In this document: positions 52,901-63,339 of the stretch, piece after piece | How the letters are laid out: every line of letters starts with the position of its first letter | Position numbering within the stretch: the first letter of the stretch is position 1 | Source of the DNA: Saprospiraceae bacterium | GTDB taxonomy: Bacteria; Bacteroidota; Bacteroidia; Chitinophagales; Saprospiraceae | Length of the DNA: 64,000 nucleotides | NCBI GenBank assembly: GCA_016706365.1 | Contig: JADJJU010000002.1 | Coordinates: 372,001 to 436,000 of the forward strand | Direction of reading: 5' to 3' | The notes under the pieces: generated by a model | Seen by the model: only the letters and a program-made list of their open reading frames with translations | The model's database searches: none | What the model was told of the DNA's origin: nothing | Translations under genes and position numbers: made by a program

Positions 52901-55900
52901 CAACAACGGTATTATCGAATATCCGCAGGGCAACCCCATTCCGAATGTAACGAACAATGAGATCATCATTGCGCCCACAACGGCCAATGCCTGCGATGTT
53001 ATCAGTCCTGCTTTCATTCTGGGCAGCCCGGTGGATTTCACCATAATGGGCATTTTTACCGATGAGGCCGCAACGATGTCGGCAGGTACTTATGTCACCG
53101 CTACCAATACCTTTACGCCCACAACCCTTCTAGTGGATGGCGTTCGCACTTATTATGTAAAAGTAATGGACGGCATTGGCGCTTGTACCCGCATCATCCC
53201 TTGGCAATTGACAACGGAGGACTGTTGTCCAGCAACCGGCGCTATATGGTATGTCAATGCCGCAGCAGCGCCCGGCGACAACGGCGCATCCTGGGATTGT
53301 GCGTTTCAGGATTTGCAACTCGCCCTCGCTGCCGCCAGTTCGGGCCACCAGATTTGGGTGGCAGCAGGATCCTATAAACCTACCTCCGGTACCGACCGGA
53401 ATATTTCCTTCGTGATGAAAAACGGCGTGGCTATTTACGGCGGCTTCCCGAACTCGGGCAACCCCGGCTTTGGCGACCGCAACCCCGACCCTGCCACCAA
53501 TAGCACCGTGCTAAGCGGCGATATTGGCACCGTTGCCGCAAACGACAACTCCTACCACGTTATTTTTAACAACTTCAGCTCCGGAAGCCCGCTCATCAGC
53601 ACGGCAGTTATAGATGGTTTCACCATCACGGGTGGCTATGCAAATGGCACTGCGCAGCATACCAGTGGGGCGGGTATGTACAACGTGTATGCTTCCCCAA
53701 CGGTGAGCAATTGTACGTTCTCTAATAACACAATTATTAGTAATAATATTGATTTTGCCTGGGGTGGGGGTATGTATAATTCCAACTCTTCGCCTGCCCT
53801 TACTGATTGTACTTTTTCAGGTAATTATGGAAGGGCGCCAGCCAGTATCTTGAGAGCAGGTGGTATTGGAATGTACAATATAGCGTCTTCGCCAACCATT
53901 AGCAATTGTACTTTTATTAACAATTCCGCGGAGAACAAAGATTATTCCTACGGAGGAGGGTTATACAACATCAACGCCTCGCCGGTAATAAGCGGATGTA
54001 GCTTTTTAGATAATAGAACGACATTCGGGTCAGGCATATACAACAGCAACTCTCCTCTCAGTATAAACGACTGTACTTTCACCAACAATCAGATTTTTAC
54101 CTATCCGGGTGGGGTTAATGGCTCTGCCATTAATACAAGTGGCTCGACGGGTACGGTGTCGAATTGCAGCTTTTTGAACAACACTAGCGTAGGTGCTATT
54201 GGTATACTAGATGGTTCGGTCTTTGAGATAACAGATTGCTCTTTTATCGGCAACAATTATGGAATAGCATGTCAAGGTGCAGCTCCGATAGTTTCCAACT
54301 GCCTGTTTATAGGAAATATTTACGGTGGAATCATTAACTGGGTCGGAGGCGTCAGCTCTCCGCTTATCACTAACTGTACATTCTCAGAAAACCCGGGTTC
54401 AGTTCTTGGCTCAATAAGTAACTATGGCTTATCAACCCCAACACTAATAAACTGCATAATTTGGGGTGACGGAAAATCGGTTTATAATCAAAGCACCGGG
54501 GTTATATCTATTTCATACTCAATCGTAAAGCAAGCAAGCGGAGTTTTTCCTGGTATGGGGAATCTCAACGTAGATCCACTCTTTGTCAGCGTGACGGATT
54601 TTCGCCTGCAAGCCTGCTCTCCTGCCATAAATACCGGCAGCAATGCTGCCGTGCCAATGGGCGTCACAACCGACCTCGATGGCAACCCACGCTTCTTCAA
54701 CAGCGGTGTAGTGGATATGGGAGCGTACGAGTTCCAGGCTGCGATTCCTTGCCTCACTTGCCCCACCGGCAATACGCTCTATGTGTCCGCAGAAGCCACC
54801 GGTGCAAACAACGGTACTTCCTGGGCCAACGCCTACACCGACCTACAAAACGCACTCAACAGCACCTGCCCCGACATCACCCAAATCTGGGTGGCAGCAG
54901 GCACCTACAAACCGACGAGCGATACCAACCGCTTCTTTGCTTTCAATATGAAGAATGGCGTGGAAATCCTCGGTGGCTTCCCCAACTCTGGGGACCCTGG
55001 CCTTGGCGACCGCGATTGGGCGACACACATTACTTCGTTGAGTGGAGAAATCGGAGCACCGGGCATGGCTGACAATAGCGTCAGCGTCATTTACAATATC
55101 AACATCGACAATACCGCTGTGCTCGATGGTTTCCATGTCCTGTACGGCAACAATACTGCCGGCAATTTGCGCGGAGGCGGTATAAACAATGATAATAATT
55201 CCTCGCCGACCATTCGGAACTGCACCTTTATGTCTAATTTTTCGAGTTATGGTGGCGCGGTTTACAATTTTACGAACTGTGCGCCTGTGTTCACGAACTG
55301 CGCATTTCTTGGAAATCAATCAGGGGACTGGGGTGGAGCCTGTTTTTCAGAATCTTCGTCCATGGTTACCTTCATTAATTGTTCGTTTTCAGGAAACATG
55401 GGCCTCCCAGGCGTTATTTACAGCAATGGAATGCCAGCGGTCATCAAAAACTGCATTATATGGGGCAACGGCACGCAAGCAATTGCGGGGCTGGCAACGA
55501 TAAACAACTCCATCATTCAAGGGAGCTATACAGGCACGGGCAACTTGGATTTCGACCCGCTTTTTGTCTCACAGCCACCCGTTGGCCTCGGCACAGTGGG
55601 CAATTTGCGTTTACAAATTTGCTCGCCTGCCATTGACGCAGGCAACGACAGCGACGCGCCTGCAAATGACCTCGATGCAAATCCACGCTTCAATGCCCTC
55701 CCGGGCGGCAGTATTGCTGATATGGGAGCTTATGAATTGCAGACTGCGGCTACGCCGACGGTCGCCATTTGCCAGTCATCCGTGGATGCTGTCCTCGACA
55801 ATATGGGCCAGGCGACCGTCCTTGCAACGGCCCTTAACAATGGTTCTACGGGTTGTTCGCCGCTCGTTTTTTCCATAAATGGACAATCGTCGGTCAGTTT

Positions 55901-58589
55901 TAATTGCAGCCAAGCGGGCAACCAAACCGTCACTTTAACAGCCACTTATATCAATAGGACATCCACCTGCATCACAACTGTAAATGTGATTGACAACACT
56001 GCTCCGAGCATCACTTGTCCTGCAACCCAAACTTTAGTGCTGGGCGCAAGCTGCACGGCAACGCTGCCCAACTATACGACCTTAGCCACAGCAGGTGACA
56101 ACTGCGGGGTACAAGGCGTAGCGCAATCGCCGATAGCGGGAACCACAGTTTCCGGCGCAGGTAATATAATGGTAACGCTCACCGTCACGGATATCAACGG
56201 CCTGACCAACACTTGCAGCTTCACAGTAAGCAAGGTGGACAACACGCCACCGAGCATCACTTGTCCTTCCACGCAAACTTTGGTGCTGGGCGCAAGCTGC
56301 ACGGCCACACTGCCCAACTACGCGACCTTAGCTACACCAGGTGACAACTGCGGGGTGCAAAGCGTAACGCAATCGCCGATAGCGGGAACCACAGTTTCCG
56401 GCGCAGGTAATATGACAGTAACGCTCACTGCCACTGATTTCAACGGCCTAACCAATACTTGCAGCTTCACAGTAAGCAAGGTGGACAACACTGCTCCAAG
56501 CATCACTTGTCCTGCCACGCAAACTTTAGTGCTGGGCGCAAGCTGCACGGCAACGCTGCCCAACTACACGACCTTAGCTACAACGGGCGATAACTGCAGC
56601 GTGCAAGGCGTAACGCAATCGCCGGCAGTTGGAACCACAGTTTCCGGCGCAGGTAATATGATGGTAACGCTCACCGTCACGGATATCAACGGCCTGACCA
56701 ACACTTGCAGCTTCACAGTAAGCAAGGTGGACAACACTGCTCCGAGCATCACTTGTCCTGCAACCCAAACTTTAGTGCTGGGCGCAAGCTGCACGGCAAC
56801 GCTGCCCAACTATACGACCTTAGCCACAGCAGGTGACAACTGCGGGGTACAAGGCGTAACGCAATCGCCCATAGCAGGAACCACAGTTTCTGCCCCAGGT
56901 AATATGATGGTAACTTTAACCGTCACCGACATCAACGGCCTGACCAACACTTGCAGCTTCACGGTAATCAAGGTGGACAACACTGCTCCAAGCATCACTT
57001 GTCCGGCCACGCAAACTTTAGTGCTGGGCGCAAGCTGCACGGCCACACTGCCCAACTACGCGACCTTAGCTACACCAGGTGACAACTGCGGGGTGCAAGG
57101 CGTAACGCAATCGCCGATAGCTGGAACCACAGTTTCTGCCCCAGGTAATATGATGGTAACGCTCACTGTCACGGATATCAACGGGCTGACCAACACTTGC
57201 AGCTTCACGGTAATCAAGGTGGACAACACGCCTCCGAGCATCACTTGTCCTGCCACGCAAACTTTAGTGCTGGGCGCAAGCTGCACGGCAACGCTGGCAA
57301 ACTACATGACCTTAGCCACAGCAGGTGACAACTGCGGCGTACAGGGAGTAACCCAGTCTCCGGCAGCGGGAACCACAGTTTCCGGCGCAGGTAATATGAC
57401 TGTGTCGCTCACTGTAACAGATGCGAATGGATTGTTGAGTACTTGCAGCTTTTTAGTTGTGAAAGCGGACAATACGCTTCCGATGCTCAGCTGCTTCAAC
57501 CAAACTATCATCTTCAATGGTGAACCGAGTATAGCACTCGACCCGGTTGACCTGGTAGATGCTACAGACAACTGCGGCATACAAAGTATAAGCCTATCTC
57601 CTAACAGCATCTCCAGCAGCCAAGTTGGTCAGATAATCCCTGTACTTGTGACCGTCACAGATGTGAATGGTAATTCTGCCACTTGTACCAGTCAAATCAC
57701 AGTGAGCGGATTGCCTCCGGGATGGAGCCAAAACATTAATGGTGTCGCTTGTGCAAATGGAAACAATATAGCATACAACGCATCTACTGAGGTTTGGACT
57801 GCTACCAGCACTAATTGCTTTTATGGATCTCCTTTCAATTCAGATGGAATGGCATTTGCACAAAGAACTTTATGTGGCAATGGCAGTATCACGGCTCAGG
57901 TAACAGGAATAACTGGTACCTCACTTGGCTGGGCCGGTGTGGTCATGCGTGAAAGCAATGCAGCAGGAGCTAAAAAAGCCCAATTGACAACAAACATGTC
58001 CGGGAATCAAAGTCGCAGAGAATTCCGTGTGACAACAAATGGATCTGCATTTCCCCAGCAATTTTTATCCCTGAACAGGTTCTGGCTAAGAGTTGTGAGG
58101 TCAGGGAATCAATTTACTTTGTTCAATTCACCCAATGGAACACAGTGGTATCTTGTCGGATCTCAAACAATTACAATGGGTAGCTGTATCGAGATTGGAC
58201 TGGTTGCCACAAATTATAGCCAGAATAGTACAGTGATAGCAACTTTTGATAACGTATCCTATACAGGCAGTGGTCCGGCACCAAGTTCTACACTTCCGGA
58301 GCTTGGACTGCTCAGAGAGAATGAACAGTATAAGCCAGATTTCAAAATCTATCCCAATCCTACCTCAGGAGAATTGAATATCGACCTGCAGGAATACCTT
58401 GGTAAAAAAGTACGGATTGAACTGTACAGCCTTGAAAATAAGCTGATAAAATTAATCGGGATAGATGAAGTTTTGCAAAATACCGAATCCATGTTTCTGG
58501 ACAGATATGCCGCAGGAATGTATTTTGTCAAATTGAAATCTGCAGGATTGCCGGATGTGACGAAGAAAGTAGTACTGACTAAAAGTTAA
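49981..58589 (+). CDS. Surface protein I: seven SBBP repeats, twin beta-helix domains, HYR array, concanavalin-like domain, T9SS tail (one frameshift)
   Basis: Start ATG 49981 (ATGs at 49990 and 49993 are also in frame). Signal peptide: GIGMLLLLMVAGIPKSFAQ. Seven 65-residue SBBP-type propeller units follow (FLWAKSMGGTSFDAGYGIAV, DGSGNVYTTGYF, GTVDFDPGAGTANLTSAG). Then come an Ig-like stretch, asparagine-rich beta-helix repeats (NSGTFTNAG), and two related parallel-beta-helix domains starting AIWYVNAAAAPGDNGASWDC (about 53245) and NTLYVSAEATGANNGTSWAN (about 54770), with SPTVSNCTFSNN-type coils. Six HYR units, the concanavalin-like module and the T9SS tail end it. The frame shifts by one base in a G-run near 52267; the second frame reads INRTGGFGGVNNSGTFTNAG. 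Joined, about 2869 residues, the largest protein here. Confidence 0.85.
50140..51498 (+). repeat. Seven 195-bp SBBP repeats in I
   Basis: AGCATGGGG-type unit marks have ATGs at 50161, 50356, 50551, 50746, 50944, 51139 and 51334. The period is 195 bp except for one +3 step, caused by nine consecutive G at 50748-50756 where the other units have six. Seven units would close one propeller. Confidence 0.9.
55985..57475 (+). repeat. Six 246-bp HYR-domain repeats in I
   Basis: Same unit and period as the array in H, with near-identical DNA over long stretches. The sixth unit leads into the HYR-like/concanavalin block exactly as in H. Confidence 0.9.
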
Positions 58590-58630
58590 TTTCAGAGTCC
58601 TATTTAATGAATATCTGAATGTGTAAATCG

Positions 58631-58660
58631 AGAAGGTCATCTAATATTAGGTGGCCTTCT
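58631..58660 (+). terminator. Probable terminator after I
   Basis: AGAAGGTCATCT-AATATT-AGGTGGCCTTCT forms a 12-bp stem with G-U pairs; the following T-tract is short. Confidence 0.65.
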
Positions 58661-58766
58661 TAACGTTTAATTCAAACTAATTTAAATAAAAATCTTACCG
58701 GAAAACAATTAGATAAAGCTACCTCCTGTATTGCCTCCAAATTGCGTTATTTTGTCGTAACAATGT

Positions 58767-60980
58767 TTGTTGAATCAAAATCTACTCATTTTGAGCGCTA
58801 CTATTTTTCTGCTTACTCCACCATTTACCCAGCTCAATACCCCTTATCCGGCTACATCTTACTTGAAAGGATTCCTGAATACAAAAGGAATCAGTTGTTT
58901 TCATGCTGACCTTGGAATAGAAGTAATCCTGAAGATATTTTCCAAAAAAGGACTAACAGAAATGTTTGAACTGGTTCAGAAGCAGAGCGCAGCAAAATCC
59001 AAAAATGCCCGGCGAATAATTGCGATGAAAGATCAGTATATTCAGATAGTCGTAGCTGTCGTTTCATTTTTGCAAGGTAAAAACCCAACACTCGCCCACT
59101 TGATCTGTCAGGATGAATTCTTACCTGAAGCAAGTCGTTTTTCCCAATTGGATGATTTGGAGTGGGCTTTTGGAAGCATGGGAATCCAGGATAAAGCAAA
59201 ACATCTGTCCACTTTGTTTTTGGAGGATCTGTCAGATTTGATTCAGGAATGTTTGGATCCACATTTTGGTTTCAGTCGATATGCTGAGCGTCTTGGCAGA
59301 TCAGCCAATTCTTTTGACGAATTGTATGAAGCGTTGCAGCAACCTAATTCGTTTGTAGATCAATTTCTGGAATCATTACTTAGCATACACATTGAAACAG
59401 TTCAACCTAAATTAGTAGGTATTTCTGTTCCGTTTCCGGGCAATCTGTTTAGTGCCTTTCGATGCGCACAATGGATAAAAAATAATCACCCACATATCAG
59501 GATAGCTATGGGTGGAGGTTTTCCAAATACAGAACTACGATCTCTGTCAGAACCCAGGGTGTTTGAATTTTTTGACTTCATCACACTGGATGACGGAGAG
59601 GCCCCAATTGAGCATTTAATAGAGCATGTGGAAGGAAAAAGACCGGTTGAGATGTTGAAGCGAACATTTGCATTAACAGACGGACGAGTAGAATATTTCA
59701 ATTTTAGTCTAAGTAAGGACTATCCGCAAGCAGAGGTAGGCACTCCGGACTACAGTGATTTATTACTGAATCAATATATTTCGGTCCTGGAAATTGCCAA
59801 CCCCATGCACAGATTGTGGAGTGATGGAAGATGGAATAAACTCACTATGGCCCATGGATGCTATTGGGGCAAATGCACTTTTTGTGATATTTCTTTGGAT
59901 TATATCAAAGTCTATGAGCCTATTGCTGCAGGAATCTTATGTGACAGGATAGAAACTTTGATCGCACAAACAGGTGAAAATGGTTTCCACTTTGTCGATG
60001 AAGCAGCGCCACCGGCACTCATGAGAGCTTTGGCTTTGGAGATCATAAAGCGGAAACTTGTCATTTCGTGGTGGACTAATATTCGATTTGAGAAGAGTTT
60101 TAGTGCAGATTTATGCAGATTACTGAAAGCCTCCGGTTGCATTGCTGTCTCAGGGGGATTGGAAGTGGCATCTGACCGATTACTTCAACTGATAGACAAG
60201 GGAGTAACTGTAGCGCAAGTGGCAAGAGTCACAAGAAATTTTACTGATGTAGGAATTTTGGTGCATGCTTATCTTATGTATGGATTCCCAACTCAGACGG
60301 AGCAGGAGACAATTGATTCGCTTGAAATGGTCAGACAGCTATTTGCAGCTGGATGTATACAGTCCGGATTCTGGCATCAGTTTGCCATGACTGCGCACGC
60401 TCCTGTCGGTATAAATCCTGAAAAATTTGGCGCTGTTTGCAAAAATGAGACTATCGGCACTTTTGCCAATAATGATCTGATACATGAAGACCCTACAGGC
60501 GCAGATCATGAGCTGTATAGTTTTGGACTGAAAAAATCATTGTTCAATTTCATGCATGGTATAGGTCTGGATTACCCGGCTCAGAGCTGGTTTGAATTTG
60601 ATGTTTCGCCTCCAAGTGTGGAATCGGATTATATAGAATCAACTCTCGATGATGAGGAATTAGTTTCAGTAAAGCCAAGTACAAAACTCTCCTGGATAGG
60701 TCCTTTGCCTGAAATCAAAAAGTCAAAGAAGGAAATGGACCCAAACAAAGTCAAGCTTTCATTTCAGTTAAAAAAGGGAGAATTCAAATTGCAATTGGAT
60801 ATTTCAGAAGCAAAATGGCTGACAGAAATTCTACCTTTAATGGCAGCAAGTTCCGGAAATACCCTTACCTATGATGAGTTGAAAAAAAGTTATGAATCAT
60901 CCGGAATGCAGGATTTTGGCTTATTCTGGCATGCAACGATGATGTATGATTTGAGGGATTGTGGCTTGCTGATATTGTGA
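58767..60980 (+). CDS. B12-binding-type radical SAM protein
   Basis: This is an intact 737-residue frame. The N-terminal third resembles cobalamin-binding radical SAM enzymes (FLLTPPFTQLNTPYPATSYL, SVPFPGNLFSAFRCAQWI, RIAMGGGFPNTEL). The radical SAM cluster motif is MAHGCYWGKCTFCD at about residues 360-372, with spacing C-x4-C-x2-C, a variant seen in this subgroup. Later radical SAM features include FVDEAAPPALMRALA, GGLEVASDRLLQLIDKG and YLMYGFPTQTEQETIDSL. The enzyme would bind a [4Fe-4S] cluster and SAM; the substrate is unknown. The start is uncertain (TTG 58767, first residues MLNQNLLIL); an ATG at 58763 lies in another frame. Confidence 0.85.
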   Translation: MLNQNLLILSATIFLLTPPFTQLNTPYPATSYLKGFLNTKGISCFHADLGIEVILKIFSKKGLTEMFELVQKQSAAKSKNARRIIAMKDQYIQIVVAVVSFLQGKNPTLAHLICQDEFLPEASRFSQLDDLEWAFGSMGIQDKAKHLSTLFLEDLSDLIQECLDPHFGFSRYAERLGRSANSFDELYEALQQPNSFVDQFLESLLSIHIETVQPKLVGISVPFPGNLFSAFRCAQWIKNNHPHIRIAMGGGFPNTELRSLSEPRVFEFFDFITLDDGEAPIEHLIEHVEGKRPVEMLKRTFALTDGRVEYFNFSLSKDYPQAEVGTPDYSDLLLNQYISVLEIANPMHRLWSDGRWNKLTMAHGCYWGKCTFCDISLDYIKVYEPIAAGILCDRIETLIAQTGENGFHFVDEAAPPALMRALALEIIKRKLVISWWTNIRFEKSFSADLCRLLKASGCIAVSGGLEVASDRLLQLIDKGVTVAQVARVTRNFTDVGILVHAYLMYGFPTQTEQETIDSLEMVRQLFAAGCIQSGFWHQFAMTAHAPVGINPEKFGAVCKNETIGTFANNDLIHEDPTGADHELYSFGLKKSLFNFMHGIGLDYPAQSWFEFDVSPPSVESDYIESTLDDEELVSVKPSTKLSWIGPLPEIKKSKKEMDPNKVKLSFQLKKGEFKLQLDISEAKWLTEILPLMAASSGNTLTYDELKKSYESSGMQDFGLFWHATMMYDLRDCGLLIL

Positions 60981-61047
60981 TGGGTGTTTTTCATCCTAAC
61001 TTTTGGGCAAAATATTCTCCAACATTATTCCGGAAAATAAATACTCA

Positions 61048-61055
61048 TAGCTTTG
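61048..61055 (+). promoter_or_regulatory. Putative -7 promoter box before truC
   Basis: TAGCTTTG matches TAnnTTTG and ends four bases before the ATG at 61060, so the mRNA would be leaderless or nearly so. Confidence 0.5.
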
Positions 61056-61059
61056 CCCC

Positions 61060-61752
61060 ATGCTTGAAGTCCTTTACGAAGACGAATATATCATTGCAAT
61101 AAATAAACCGCCGGGTATTCTCGTCCATAAGACCTGGATCAGCGAGGACAAGGTTTTTTTGCTGCAGATGTTGCGCGATCAGGTGGGTTATAGACCATAT
61201 ACAATTCACCGATTGGACCGGGGAACATCCGGTGTCATTTTATTTGCCAAGTCAACAGAATTATCAGGTGTGTTTTCTGAGCTTTTTATGGAGCACAAAA
61301 TGGAAAAGAAATATTTGGCTATAGTCCGGGGCTGGCTTCCGGCTGAAGACATTATCGACTATCCTGTATCGGATCCAGAAAGTGGTAAACATGAAAAACT
61401 GGAAGCCATTACTCCATACAAATGCCTGGCTAAATCAGAGATCAATGCTGCCATTGGTCTTAAGTATAAAACTGCCCGATTTTCCCTTATTGAAGCGAAC
61501 CCGTCAACCGGCAGGAGGCATCAAATCCGAAAACATTTTGCTCATATCGACCACCCCATCATTGGTGATAAGCGACATGGGGATGTCAAACACAATACTT
61601 ACTTTCGGGATCTTTTTGAGATCAACCGAATGTGTCTTCACGCTTCAAGCCTGCATTTCGTACACCCGGTTACACAGGAAGACCTTTACATATCTGCAGA
61701 CCACGATGATTATTTTGAACGTGCTCTGGAAATCACGAATTTGCATTTGTAA
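61060..61752 (+). CDS. truC: tRNA pseudouridine(65) synthase TruC
   Basis: This RluA-superfamily enzyme forms pseudouridine 65 in tRNA. The 230-residue frame is intact: IIAINKPPGILVHKTW near the start, then the catalytic motif IHRLDRGTSGVILFAKS with D53, then EKKYLAIVRGW, and the C-terminal STGRRHQIRKHFAHIDHPIIG with GDKRHGD. The insert length and the YISADHDDYFERAL tail fit TruC better than RluA or RluD. It lies 79 bp after the radical SAM gene but has its own -7 box, so it is probably transcribed separately. Confidence 0.9.
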   Translation: MLEVLYEDEYIIAINKPPGILVHKTWISEDKVFLLQMLRDQVGYRPYTIHRLDRGTSGVILFAKSTELSGVFSELFMEHKMEKKYLAIVRGWLPAEDIIDYPVSDPESGKHEKLEAITPYKCLAKSEINAAIGLKYKTARFSLIEANPSTGRRHQIRKHFAHIDHPIIGDKRHGDVKHNTYFRDLFEINRMCLHASSLHFVHPVTQEDLYISADHDDYFERALEITNLHL

Positions 61753-61823
61753 GTGAATTAGACCGTCTGATATTTTAAGTTAAGTATATTAGCTGTTGTG
61801 ACTAAATTTCAAAAAGTAGCCTT

Positions 61824-62294
61824 ATGAATCATTCTGACATAATTTACAAGTTCTATGATGCTTTTGCCGCTGCAGATGCAGAAACCATGTTGAGCTGTTA
61901 CCATAATCAAATTGAATTTGAAGATCCTGCTTTTGGAAAATTGAAAGGGGATCAAGCAAAGAATATGTGGAGAATGCTGATCGGGAGAAGTAAAGGAGAT
62001 ATTAAAATCACTTTTGATAATGTGCAGGCCGATGAAAATTCCGGTTCGGCCCATTGGAAAGCAGTGTACAATTATGGACCTCAAAAACGAAGAGTGATAA
62101 ATAATATCAGGGCAGAATTTGAATTCTCAGATGGAAAAATAATAAAACATGTTGATCGATTTGATTTATGGAAATGGTCCCGTCAAGCACTGGGCCTACC
62201 TGGATTTTTATTGGGTTGGACTTCATTTTTGAAAAATAAGATTCAAAAACAAACCGGCAAATTACTGAAAAGCTACAGCGACAATCGTATATAG
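61824..62294 (+). CDS. NTF2-like/SnoaL-like protein
   Basis: An intact 156-residue protein. The opening helix SDIIYKFYDAFAAADAETM and the following NQIEFEDPAFGKLKGDQAKN are typical of the NTF2-like fold. The strand GKIIKHVDRFDLWKWSRQAL closes the cone. A hydrophobic, basic C-terminal tail (GLPGFLLGWTSFLKNKIQKQ) is added. This combination is common in uncharacterised Bacteroidota proteins. Ligand and role are unknown. Confidence 0.82.
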   Translation: MNHSDIIYKFYDAFAAADAETMLSCYHNQIEFEDPAFGKLKGDQAKNMWRMLIGRSKGDIKITFDNVQADENSGSAHWKAVYNYGPQKRRVINNIRAEFEFSDGKIIKHVDRFDLWKWSRQALGLPGFLLGWTSFLKNKIQKQTGKLLKSYSDNRI

Positions 62295-62472
62295 GTTGTT
62301 AAGATTGATTTTTGAGCTGCGTTAATCAATATAAATGCTGCAGAAATGGCAGCAAAAGGCAGGAATCAAAAATTAATATGCTGCAGATTTGTGCAATGCT
62401 ACATTAAGTCTAAAGAATTAAACTAAACCGCGCAATTTAAAAGAGCTATTTTATGAAAAAACATAGACTGAT

Positions 62473-63339
62473 ATGAGGCGGGTTTTAGTCACAGGTGCCA
62501 CTGGAACAGTTGGATGTGAAGTGATAAAAGCAATTAAAGCTTTGGATTTTCCCATTCAGATCAAGGCCGGAGTAAGGGAACTTACCAAAAAACAATCCCT
62601 TTTTTCAGAGCATGATCTTCAATATGTTAAGTTTGACTATACCAACTTTGCCTCATTTACACCTGCATTGTTTGAGTGTGATACTCTGTTTTTGGTACGT
62701 CCACCTCAAATTGCCAATGTCCCCAAATATTTTTACCCATTAATTGATGTTGCAAAAAAAATAGGTATTCAACATATTATTTTTGTTTCTGTACAGGGTG
62801 TGGAGGAGAATCCGGGGATTCCTCATTTTAAAATTGAGAAATGCATAGTTGATAGCAAGATTCCATATACGTTTTTGAGGCCTGCATATTTTATGCAAAA
62901 CTTCCTGACAAGCCTCAAGAGTGAATTAGTGCAAAAAAAGAGAATTTTTCTCCCGGCAGGTAATACCCGATTCACAATGATAGATGTGGAAGATATTGGA
63001 AGAGTGACTGCTAAAGTTCTGGAATCCCCGGAAAAGTACTTAAACAAAAGCTTTGATCTTACTTGTGATGAGAAGTTGAATTTCAAGGAAATAGCAGAAA
63101 AATTTTCAAAGTTGCTGGGCACGACTATCAAGTATATATCTCCAAACTTGTTGAGGTTTTATGTAACTCAACGTTGGAATAAACTACCTACCCGATATAT
63201 TTTGGTTCTGATTTTATTGCATTATTTCCCCCGCTTCCAAAAAGAAGCACTCACTAGTCAATGGGTGAGTGAAATTACTCTTCAGCCCGCCGGAACATTC
63301 GATGCTTTCCTTGAAAGGAACAAATCACAATGGCTTTAA
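62473..63339 (+). CDS. NmrA-like NAD(P)-binding protein (atypical SDR)
   Basis: An intact 288-residue protein. The N-terminal Rossmann motif VTGATGTVG (GxxGxxG, residues 6-14) binds NAD(P). Further family features are TLFLVRPPQIANV, IIFVSVQGVEENPGIPHFKI, PYTFLRPAYFMQNFLTSL and IDVEDIGRVTAKVL, typical of NmrA/SDR-a5 proteins, which lack the usual catalytic Tyr-Lys pair. It may be a redox sensor or a quinone/NAD(P)H reductase; the sequence does not decide. The ATG at 62473 directly precedes the Rossmann strand. The spacer 62295-62472 shows nothing clear. Confidence 0.85.
   Translation: MRRVLVTGATGTVGCEVIKAIKALDFPIQIKAGVRELTKKQSLFSEHDLQYVKFDYTNFASFTPALFECDTLFLVRPPQIANVPKYFYPLIDVAKKIGIQHIIFVSVQGVEENPGIPHFKIEKCIVDSKIPYTFLRPAYFMQNFLTSLKSELVQKKRIFLPAGNTRFTMIDVEDIGRVTAKVLESPEKYLNKSFDLTCDEKLNFKEIAEKFSKLLGTTIKYISPNLLRFYVTQRWNKLPTRYILVLILLHYFPRFQKEALTSQWVSEITLQPAGTFDAFLERNKSQWL

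Noticed and set aside
47406..57286. Regular antisense open frames of 64-81 residues over the HYR arrays
   Set aside because: They recur every 246 bp because the repeat itself does, with no independent start or ribosome-binding signal.
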